Shown piece after piece: positions 47,884-56,711 of a DNA stretch of 64,000 nt. The translations under genes and the position numbers were made by a program. How positions within the stretch are numbered: position 1 is the first letter of the stretch; each line of letters opens with the position of its first letter. The stretch spans positions 124,001 to 188,000 of the forward strand of contig JAMYGW020000008.1 of NCBI GenBank assembly GCA_025617375.2, given 5' to 3'. The notes beneath the pieces were generated by a model. It was not told the DNA's origin. It searched no databases and was given only the letters and a program-made list of their open reading frames with translations. This DNA is from Acarospora socialis. Taxonomy: Eukaryota > Ascomycota > Lecanoromycetes > Acarosporales > Acarosporaceae.

Positions 47884-49306
47884 ATGAGCGTTGTGAACAT
47901 GAGCCTCGGTCAAAGAGAACCCGCGTCGACTGAAGAATCGGCACCGGAGCGCGGAACTGGTTTAGCCACCATGGCGACAGGTGATGGAATCGTATGTACT
48001 GCTCCTTTGATCGCGCTATATCCGTATTTGATGCATTCTCTGATACCGTGGGACCTCAGCCGGCCTCACCAGAACCACCAACAACCCTCCCCAGGCCAAT
48101 GATGGAACAACTTCAGCAGACCCTCGCGCATCCAGTCTTTGCCGCATTTCTTGCTGGCGGTGTGGCCGGAGCGGTGTCGAGAACGGTCGTATCACCCCTG
48201 GAGCGATTGAAGATCCTTTTCCAAATTCAGAGTGTGGGCAGGGAAGAATACAAATTGTCCGTTGGGAAGGGTTTGGCGAAGATGTGGAGAGACGAGGGTT
48301 GGAGAGGCTTCATGCGCGGCAATGGGACAAATTGCATTCGGATTGTACCGTATTCTGCAGTGCAGTTCGGGAGTTATAATTTCTACAAGCGGGTGAGCAC
48401 TACCTTCGGAGGAAGCAGCACGGTCCAGCCTGATCCGTGGTTGTGGATCCATCCTCCCTTCCATACCTTCTTACAGAGCCGTGCCGCAAGGGGCCTGAGG
48501 TGGGATGAGCGCCTTGTCGTGTACTAAACCGATGTTCTCAACCTAGTTTTTCGAGACCGCGCCAGGGGCAGATCTGACGCCACTCACCCGTCTCGTATGT
48601 GGTGGTGCGGCAGGCATCACCTCCGTTACTTGCACATATCCCCTGGACATTGTTCGTACACGATTATCCATCCAGTCGGCGTCTTTCGCCGCTCTCGGCG
48701 AAGCATCAAGAAAACGTCTACCCGGCATGTGGGAAACCATGGTTACAATGTACAGAAACGAAGGGGGGTTTCTCGCCTTATATCGTGGTATCGTACCGAC
48801 GGTAGCCGGAGTAGCACCATACGTGAGGAAATGAGATCCGCTTGCATGAAGCTCTCACGCTGATTATCGACTCTCGTAGGTTGGCTTGAACTTTATGACT
48901 TATGAATCGGTCCGGAAGTACCTGACACCGGACGGTGACAAGAACCCGAGCGCGTTCCGTAAGCTTTTAGCTGGGGCAATCTCCGGTGCCGTCGCGCAAA
49001 CCTGCACATATCCCTTGTGAGTAACTCCATACCGTCCTCCCTTCTCCATCATAAGATATACTGAGACTCGTTTGTAGCGATGTCCTTCGTCGCAGATTCC
49101 AAATCAACACGATGTCTGGTCTCGGTTATCAGTACAAATCAATCTGGCATGCCGTCACCGTCATTGTCTCACAGGAAGGCTTTAGAGGGCTGTATAAGGG
49201 GATTGTACCGAATCTGCTGAAAGTGGCTCCGAGTATGGCCAGCAGTTGGCTGAGCTACGAACTTACCCGAGATTTTTTGGTTAGCCTCGGGAAAATTGAG
49301 CCCTAG
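47884..49306 (+). CDS. Mitochondrial carrier family transporter
   Basis: Inner-mitochondrial-membrane exchanger. Exons 47884-47991, 48060-48392, 48547-48822, 48880-49016 and 49078-49306 encode 360 residues. Three tandem repeats each begin with the carrier signature: SPLERLK in repeat 1, YPLDIVRTR in repeat 2, YPFDVLRRR in repeat 3 (the Phe codon is split by intron 4). Conserved helices GVAGAVSRTVVSP, GGAAGITSVTCT and GAISGAVAQTCT are present. The sequence resembles the fungal group near yeast YPR011C (adenosine phosphosulfate carrier) and the Leu5/SLC25A42 CoA carriers. Substrate is inferred. The N-terminus is uncertain: ATGs at 47884, 47899 and 47971 are all in frame before intron 1. Confidence 0.9.
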
Positions 49307-49963
49307 GAATGATTCCGTCGTTTCGAAAGAGAAATCTCTTGTCTTCTGGCGTTCGACGGTACTATACCCAGCCTTTTGAGACGTTCGTGGGTTTGCGTCC
49401 TGCAAGGCGGGACCAGCAGCTGATCGACAGCGGAAACCAACTCGGTTCGTGACTGGAAGCATTTTGCAAATCGTATCGCTGGTCTTGCATATCATAAGGG
49501 AGGGTGAGCATGGGTTTATGGCGCAACTGGGGAATCTAGATTACCGTTCAATAGCCGTGGAGCAAGCACAATATTTCGTCATTCGTTCCTGCGCTTGCGC
49601 TGAAGAACCCTCCGGCTGAGCATCGCAAAGGCTCGGAGACGTTACACGTAGTATGGCATTCGGACATTGATACCAATTCGTACGTTTTCGACTTGGTTCA
49701 GTCTGGAAATTCAATGCTGTGATCCACATTTGTTCTCACACTGTGTTTTACTTGGTAGTTGTAGTACGAAGTACGAGTACGAGTACCTCATACCTTAGGC
49801 TCATGCCCTTATGGGCGGCCCTAGGTAACCTTAAGCGAAGCGAGCGCACATCAGTGAAGTGACTTCAGAAGAAACGCGCTAAGCGAAATTGAAACCGCAA
49901 CCCACGATCCAGCAACGACAACGATAACGACGACAATCTCAACACCACACCACTCGTCGCCAC
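49307..49963. other. Intergenic, upstream of RPL18
   Basis: About 660 bp. Contains a palindrome cluster at 49761-49799 and CCCTAGGTAACC at about 49818, probably within the RPL18 promoter. No gene recognised. Confidence 0.45.
49761..49799. repeat. GTAC-GAA-GTAC palindrome cluster
   Basis: GTACGAAGTAC at 49764-49774 is followed by GAGTACGAGTACC and TACCTTAGG, about 170-200 bp before the RPL18 start. Confidence 0.65.
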
Positions 49964-50807
49964 CATGGGTACGTAAGCTCTTCAGTCGATATGTTAGCTC
50001 ATCTCAGGACCGTGCTGCCTCTCGTGCGCTGTACAGCGCAGTCAGAAGAATGGCAGCTTGTGTCAGCTAGGTAAAAAGGCTAACATCTCACACATCGATC
50101 AGGTATCGACTTGGACGTTCACCACCAGCGGAGCAGCCATCGCAAGGCACCGAAGAGCGATAATGTCTATCTCAAACTACTCGTGAAGCTCTATCGGTTC
50201 TTGGCTCGTACGTGTGCAGCGCGAAAGCAGCAACTTACCAAAAAACTTGCTCGTCAGAACTAATGAATGATATCAGGCCGCACTGAATCGAAATTCAACA
50301 AAACTGTCCTCCGTCGCCTCTTCATGTCCCGCATCAACCGGCCGCCCATGTCACTCTCCCGGATCGTTTCTACTGCCGTCAACGAGCATGCCGCAGAGGA
50401 GCACAAGAACAAGACTGTGGTCATCATCGGTACCGTCACCGACGACAACCGGTTACTTGTCGTCCCCAAGATCAGCATCGCGGCGCTGCGTTTCACTGCC
50501 ACCGCGAGAGCCAGGATTGAGAAGGCTGGTGGCGAGTGCTTGACTCTGGATCAGCTTGCGTTGAGGGCGCCAACTGGAGCCAACACCTTACTACTGAGAG
50601 GACCGAAGAACGCGAGGGAGGCTGTTAAGCATTTTGGTTTTGGACCGCATAGTCACAAGGTGCGATTCTCTTGCTCCCTGCTTGTGGCACTCTACCAAGT
50701 TCGACTCTTAATACTAAACGGCTTATCAGAAACCTTACGTCGAGAGCAAAGGGAGGAAGTTCGAGAAGGCCCGTGGTCGGAGACGGTCGCGAGGTTTCAA
50801 GGTGTAA
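49964..50807 (+). CDS. RPL18: 60S ribosomal protein L18 (eL18)
   Basis: Large-subunit ribosomal protein. Exons 49964-49967, 50103-50207, 50277-50659 and 50730-50807 encode 189 residues. The first exon is just ATGG, so Met plus one base, then a 135-nt intron. Sequence matches eL18 throughout: [75 protein letters not shown], ending [12 protein letters not shown] tiny first exon and a long first intron are typical for fungal ribosomal protein genes. I searched intron 1 by eye for snoRNA boxes and saw no convincing C/D pair. Confidence 0.97.
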
Positions 50808-51128
50808 GCCGTCATGGTGTTGCCTTGGTGCTGTTGTAGTAGATAGGTCTCTATGGCTACGCTCAGAAATGAATGTCCGATGTTCTGCTGGGGTGTGCTA
50901 GGAGGCATGGCAATTGTCTCATGTTGCTACTCAGCTAGTAAATGTGGAAATACGTGCAAACCTCGGAGTGTTCTTCAACTGTACATGAACGCCCAGGTGT
51001 AGAATATGCGCCATGGTCGCACCCGTTAAGCCAATGGAGACAACATCCTTGGCAGGGTCGTGCTGATTTCGTGAACGCCACTGAAGGACAGGCTGCTGTG
51101 CAGAGATATATTTACATTACTGCCCAGA
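50808..51128. other. Convergent intergenic region
   Basis: About 320 bp between the ends of RPL18 and PRO2. Nothing recognised. Confidence 0.5.
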
Positions 51129-52622
51129 TTACAGTGGTAATCGCTCATGCTGGAAGGCTTTCCCTCCCACTCCTCCATGATAATCTCCAGCTGCTTGCCC
51201 GTTGCCTTTGATGTAGTACTTGTAAATCATGAGACCTTCCAGTCCCACCGGGCCTCGCGCGTGGATTTTGTTCGTGCTGATACCGACCTCGGTGCCGAAT
51301 CCGTACCTCATGCCATCCGCCATCCGAGTGCTCGCGTTCCAGAATACCCCCGCGCTGTCGACACCGGCGATGAACCGGTCCGCGATGTCGGCGGATTTGG
51401 TCAGAATGGCGTCGGTGTGCTTGGATGAGTGTGAGTTGATGTGGGCGATCGCAAGATCGACAGATGATGCCGGTGTGCCAGTAGCTGGGATGGTTTTGAT
51501 GGCAAGGATGAGATCCAAGAACTCGGTATTGTAGTCTTCTTCTGTGGCGTCTTGCAGGATCGATGCTTGCGCTCCAGATAGAGTCTTCGCAATAGCGGCT
51601 TTCGAAGGAGCGTCACACCGAAGAGAAACTCCATTTCGCAACAAGGCTTCGGCGACAGGCGGAAGGATGGTGGACAACGCGGCCTCATCCACGAGTAAAG
51701 TCTCCACGGAGTTGCAAGCTGCAGCGTATCCCATCTTCGCGTCCATCACCACCCTTACGGCCATTGGGATGTCCGCGTCGGCGTGAATGTAGATGCTGCA
51801 AAGACCGTCGGCGTGCCCGAGGACAGGTATTCTGGTGTTGTTCTTGACATACCGTACAAGCTCGTTTGAGCCCCGAGGAATGACAAGGTCAATCTGGCGG
51901 TCAAGCGCGAGGAGAGATGGGATGACGTCTCTCGTGGTCAGAAGCTGGATGGCGGCATTGGGTACGGATGTGCTGGTGAGGGCCCTCGAGATCACCGTCG
52001 ATATGGCAATGAAAGATTCGGTTGACTCTTTTCCACCTATGATTTCCGTTAGCAAGCTTCCTATTAGTGATTGTAGTCAGGAGCTTGACCTTTGAGGATG
52101 GCGGCGTTGCCGGACTTGATGGCGAGTGAAGCGATGTTCGCGATCACCTCGGGACGTGCTTCGAAGATGATCAGGAGTACTCCAATCGGGCAGGTCATCC
52201 GCACCAGTTCGAGGCCATCATCAAGCCGTGTGCGCAGCGTGACTTTCCCGCCTGTACAGGAAGACGATGAGCGATGCAGCCGGAGCGACAGTTGTAGGAT
52301 GGTGGTGGTAGTCTCACCTACCAGGATCTTCGAGGTCGCGGACGTCCAGGACGCCTTTCAACATTTCTTCCCATTTGCCCTTCTTCCACAAATCCAGCCG
52401 CTTGATTACGCTTTGACTCAATTCCCCATTTCGTGCAGCTTTCTCCGCTGCCACCAAGTCTTTGGCATTGGCAGAGAGTATCTCATCTTTCGCTTCCGAG
52501 AGAGCGGTATGTATGGCTGTCAGAGCTCTGTTACGCTCTTCGGCCGATATGGTCTTCAGGCTCTGTGAGGATGTTGATGCGGCCTCTGCGACCGCGAGCG
52601 GATCTGCGTTGGTAAGTGACAT
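51129..52622 (-). CDS. PRO2: Gamma-glutamyl phosphate reductase (proline synthesis)
   Basis: NADPH-dependent reduction of gamma-glutamyl phosphate to glutamate-5-semialdehyde, step two of proline biosynthesis. Exons complement(51129-52036, 52090-52251, 52322-52622) encode 456 residues. Aldehyde-dehydrogenase-like motifs: [50 protein letters not shown], the catalytic Cys262 in [14 protein letters not shown], and [20 protein letters not shown]. Introns 68 and 53 nt, both rejoining conserved motifs (DPG|GKVTLR; LKG|GKES). The start is [10 protein letters not shown] at 52622. Confidence 0.96.
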
Positions 52623-53200
52623 GTTCACAGAGGCAATCCCCTATTTGCACTCTTACATGCGCTGGATCACAAGATGGAAATAATGGTCAGTGTTAGTTTA
52701 CGTTACCGGTGTCATATCCACAACCGCTTGTTCAGAAAACAGTCAAGACAAACTAGAGTATAACGGACTGCTGAGTCAGTAGGATTATGAGGCTCATGGA
52801 GGTAATACAATCGTAAACTCTACCTGATAATGGCAATGGCATTTTTTACGTTGAATTGATTCATCGGCCACTTAAGCTGAAGGTAGAATCTAGACCTGTA
52901 TCAATCAAACCCATACTGTTCTGAGATATAAGATACCTACGTGTAACTTACTCCGTACTCGTACCTTAGGGCATAACTTATACGGAGTAAATGGTTCGAT
53001 GTGGCTTGCGGTGGGTGCTGACTCAGCAGCGCGTTGGTCACAACTTGAACGAACATTACGTGCCAGCAACCAATCATCATCATCGCCGACTTTGAGCTTC
53101 CGGAGCCTCACCTTTAGCAACCTCATTGTGTCTTGGAGGTGACTGTTTATCGCTCTGTTAAACTCGCTTATGTCAAACATCAAGGGAACACAGCGTCCAG
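52623..53200. other. Divergent promoter region with a hairpin
   Basis: Shared by PRO2 (-) and CSN3 (+), 578 bp. Contains the inverted repeat at 52948-52990. No gene recognised. Confidence 0.5.
52948..52990. repeat. Inverted repeat TTACTCCGTA / TACGGAGTAA
   Basis: Two perfect 10-bp arms (52948-52957 and 52981-52990) separated by 23 bp that also contain GTACTCGTACCTTAGGG. Could form a hairpin; relates to the GTAC/CTCCGTA palindrome family. Confidence 0.75.
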
Positions 53201-55015
53201 ATGGACGACCTGTTACCTCTTCTTCTCTCATTCCCACCACATCCACCGCCTGCGCAGCCGCTCTCCGATGATGACTACGATGGGCAGATCCGAGGCCTCC
53301 TACAGGTGCTCAACCAGACCCCTGGTAGTAGGCTAACCGGGAAAATCAGTGGTGGTGGCGATTTACTTGATGTAGGTCGACCTGAGCGTAACCTCTTCGT
53401 TTGAACTTCCTAGAAGCTACGGGATGCTCTACAAGGCGAAGGTTAACACTTGCATGTAATCTTAGATTCTCGATCCGTCGATCAACACCCTCCCTTACTT
53501 GTATGCCCTCTTGGCACATATCAGTAATGCGCAAAACAATGTGGGAAAGCAAGGGAGCAATGCAGGTCCGAAGGTCGCGCTCTTAACTGGACCTCTGTGG
53601 CCCAAGATGGTGGGGTTTCTTGAGCGCTTCGATCCCGTACAAGTCAGATACGTTGGCCATGAATGGAGGAGGGTGGTGGAGATGGTCGCCAAGTCCGCAA
53701 GAGCTGTGTCGAAGGTTCGATCTCAGAAGCAGCTGGGAGCTTGGCCTGCCTCGAAATTGCATAGCAACTAACCCTCGTCCAGCCATTCCTTGCGATTCGC
53801 CCAATCCGTTCCGCAATGTTACGCCTAGACCCGACATCTTCATGTCTAACTTCAACGCACGTCTTATTTGTTCGACTTTGTCTCGAGGCACACGCGTACC
53901 GGCCAGCATTACCAATTCTAAATCAGGACATTTACCAGTTGCCCTCTAATCTCGATAAATCCCTTCCGACCTTGGTCCCGTCGCATCCCGGGGATAGTCA
54001 TGAATGCAGTTCTTCTTTCATAACTCTCTCTAGTGGACTTACAAGTAAACTAGATTACCGGGATCACCTTGAGTACTTCCTGTACGGCGCTATGTTGTAC
54101 ATGGGGCTTAAGATCTGGGAGCGCGCGTTGTTGTTCCTAGAGGTTGTGATCGTGGCGCCTACGAACAATACTGCCAGCATGATCATGGTCGAGGCATACA
54201 AGAAATGGGTATTGGTAGGTTTGCTGTGCAGAAGTGGAGTAAGTGTCCATATCCTGACAAGACTGTAGACAGAAGCTTATATTGACGACAACCATGCATA
54301 GCCTTTGCCGATGCCCCGGACAACAAACTCACAAGCTGCAAAGGCTTATCGGGCGATTGCAAAGCCCTACGACGTAGTAGCGGATATCTTCAAGTCAGGC
54401 GATGGTCGGAGGCTGAGGGCAGAATTCGAGTTTGGAAGGCAGCTATGGAGAGAGGTCCGTTCCTCCCAAACCCCTTTCTCGTTCAACTTGGGTCTTGACG
54501 AACCACCGTTGCAGGACTGCAACACCGGGCTACTCGTCCAAGTGCTGGATGCGTTACGTCGATTCTCAATACAGAAGTTGGAGAACACCTATCTAGCAGT
54601 ATCCGTTCCGGAAGTAGGTGCACGCACGTCTCCTATTCCTACGGATCATGCCGAGACCGAGGCCTATATTGTTTCTCTCATTTCTGCCGGCCAACTTAAC
54701 GCAACGCTCTCACAATCCGGTGATCCGTCCAAGCCTTCCATCCTCCGCTTTTCCGGCACCTCTACCACAGATGAACGGTCGCAGTCTGAAGCAACACAAT
54801 ATGCGGAGCTGGTAAAGCAAACTCGGAAGATAATGAAACTGGCCGAGCATGTTCGAGTAACTGACAAGAGGCTATGCCTGAGCAAAGAGTACATTGAATG
54901 GGCTAAGAAGGCAAAGAAGACGAAGGAGGCCGGAGGGCGTGCTGCGGACGGCAATCCGATGGACATGACTGGAGATGATTATGGAGTGGATGAAGACATG
55001 ATGGCCGATCTTTGA
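53201..55015 (+). CDS. csn3: COP9 signalosome subunit 3
   Basis: PCI-domain subunit of the COP9 signalosome, which deneddylates cullins. Exons 53201-53371, 53466-53714, 53783-54238, 54302-54454 and 54515-55015 encode 509 residues. N-terminus MDDLLPLLLSFPPHPPPAQP; helical repeats follow (PSINTLPYLYALLAHI; STHVLFVRLCLEAHAYRPAL; DYRDHLEYFLYGAMLYMGLK; NNTASMIMVEAYKKWVLVGL). The PCI region contains LVQVLDALRRFSIQKLENTY and EAYIVSLISAGQLNATLS. The tail is acidic (GDDYGVDEDMMADL). Intron 4 (54455-54514) is 60 nt, stop-free and has a weak GTCCGT donor, so its removal is likely but not proven. The CSN3 identity rests on overall pattern rather than a single catalytic motif. Confidence 0.87.
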
Positions 55016-55528
55016 CGGGCATTCGAGTGCAGGAAAGTACCGAGGAGCACAGCGCCGATCAGAGGGCTTCCTCAGACAGGGAGGCGTTTGGGGGAATTTA
55101 CTGATGCATACGGTCCGCAAACCCTGGCGAGCGGTATGTGAATGAATGCGTTGCACGGGTTGAGTCGCAACTTTCCCAATCTCAGTCACGGTGGGACATA
55201 AGCTACGGCGGTCATCTTTCTGTATGCGGCCGACTGCAGACCTGGGCGATTTACAGACTTGGCATTTCCACGCTAGCTCTGCACGACAGTATCGCGAAGT
55301 ACTCGTAGTACGAAGTCCCGTACCAAGTGTGGTCATATGCAAACTAGAAAATTGAACATACAGTAGAATTATAGATTCGATATGTCAATTTGAACGCCCG
55401 CCAAAGTGATAACTAGCGCCACTGCAATGAGCTCCATGGGAGAATTATCTCCAGTCGGACGCTACCATGAAACCTCCCTCGGCCATAAAACGCAGTGATG
55501 GAGAGAGCTGTCGGATGTTTCATTGATA
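55016..55528. other. Convergent intergenic region
   Basis: About 510 bp between CSN3 and ISU1 ends. Holds the GTAC cluster at 55299-55323. No gene recognised. Confidence 0.5.
55299..55323. repeat. GTAC cluster
   Basis: GTACTCGTAGTACGAAGTCC followed by CGTAC: three GTAC words in 25 bp, related to the other elements. Confidence 0.55.
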
Positions 55529-56286
55529 CTACGCTGTGGCTGCTTGCGGTGACGCAGACTCGGTCACCGTCTCAACCTCCACTTTCGGCAATGACGAGCC
55601 AGTCCCGGACAGATTGGTCGAAGTCGCCTTCGGGTTTTTGGTGTAGTAGTTAGATATGGCCGACTTGATGGCATCCTCAGCCAACATGGAGCAGTGGACT
55701 GTTGATCACCATCAGCCACATACTACCTTTATCAGATACTCATCTCTCCGTAATCAGACGTACGCTTCACCGGTGGCAGACACAGCTCCTTGGCGATCTC
55801 GGTGTTTCTGATCTTAGCCGCATCCTCCAGCGTCATACCCCTAACCAATTCCGTCAAGTAACTCGAACTCGCGATGGCGCTCCCGCACCCGAACGTCTTG
55901 AACTTGACGTCGCTGATTGTCTGGTTCGTCGGATCGACACGGATCTGGAGTTTCATGACGTCGCCGCAAGCGGGTGCGCCGACGAGCCCGGTGCCGACGT
56001 CGCCGTCGGCTTTGGACATGGAGCCTACATTGCGGGGTTTACTGTAGTGGTCGAGGAGTAGAAGTGGACGTTAGCAGAGCGTTCGATCGGTGAAGCGAAG
56101 GCTGATCCGAAGAAGCGTCGCACCAGCCAAATCGTCAGGCAACTTATCTTTTTCGTGATAACTCCTCCTTGCGGCGACCGATGCTGGTGCAATCGCCTGT
56201 GCTCGCGATACCACTGCAGATCTGGTTGTTGTCGAGAGGATTCTGCCCGCAGAGCGGGGTGCGGTGGTGAGGACTCTCGTGAGCAT
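55529..56286 (-). CDS. ISU1: Iron-sulfur cluster scaffold protein Isu1
   Basis: Mitochondrial scaffold on which Nfs1, frataxin and Jac1/Ssq1 build [2Fe-2S] clusters. Exons complement(55529-55698, 55764-56057, 56148-56286) encode 200 residues. A basic, Ser/Ala-rich presequence (MLTRVLTTAPRSAGRILSTT ... ARRSYHEK) precedes the IscU core: VLDHYSKPRNVGSM, GAPACGDVMKLQI (Cys77, Asp79), KTFGCGSAIASSSY (Cys104) and PVKLHCSMLAEDAI (Cys147). The C-terminal tail is longer than in bacteria. Intron 2 is normal (GTACGT...CAG). Intron 1 is AT-AC: the conserved HEK|VLDHY junction is restored only by removing 56058-56147 (ATAAGT...CTAAC...TAC). Confidence 0.95.
56058..56147 (-). other. ISU1: Putative U2-type AT-AC intron of ISU1
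   Basis: Minus-strand intron of 90 nt. Donor ATAAGT right after GAAAAAG, branch consensus CTAAC (A at 56071), acceptor TTCTAC 13 nt downstream. Joining G to TC gives a Val codon and reads HEK-V-LDHYSKPRNVG. A GT-AG splice to the upstream AG leaves an in-frame TAA, and the next AG deletes LDHY. Confidence 0.8.
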
Positions 56287-56711
56287 TAGATTGATTAACG
56301 TGCTTGTACTTGCGTCTGTCGATGGTAATCTGCTGACGTGTGGGTTCGACAACTGGTATGTCGTACGATCAAATTACCCGTGTTGAATAGAAAAGATGGA
56401 GGCGACAATAATGACGATGTCTTGGGCACTAGCCGTATGTCTTTCGCTTCTCCGCTGTTACGTAAGTACGAGTATAACTGTCACGTGCAATTGCTTTCAG
56501 TGATGACATGCAACTGGATAGAATGTATTCGATAATTGCTTTCAGCAAAAGCAGCTCCCATTTCTAATCTGGTAGTGAGTTCCTCATCTACAGAGCAACT
56601 ATATGCAGATACCATGCTCTTTGCGTGTCATCGTGAGCGCCATCAATGCAGACAGGTTGGACCAACGCCATGAGATGCCTTTTGACGGCGAAGACTGCCG
56701 TTCCATCAGTA
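56287..56711. other. ISU1 promoter region
   Basis: About 425 bp between the ISU1 start and the UBP14 end, both on the minus strand. No gene seen. Confidence 0.5.

Noticed and set aside
49968-50102. Possible snoRNA in RPL18 intron 1
   Set aside because: No convincing C/D or H/ACA box set with a terminal stem was seen by eye.
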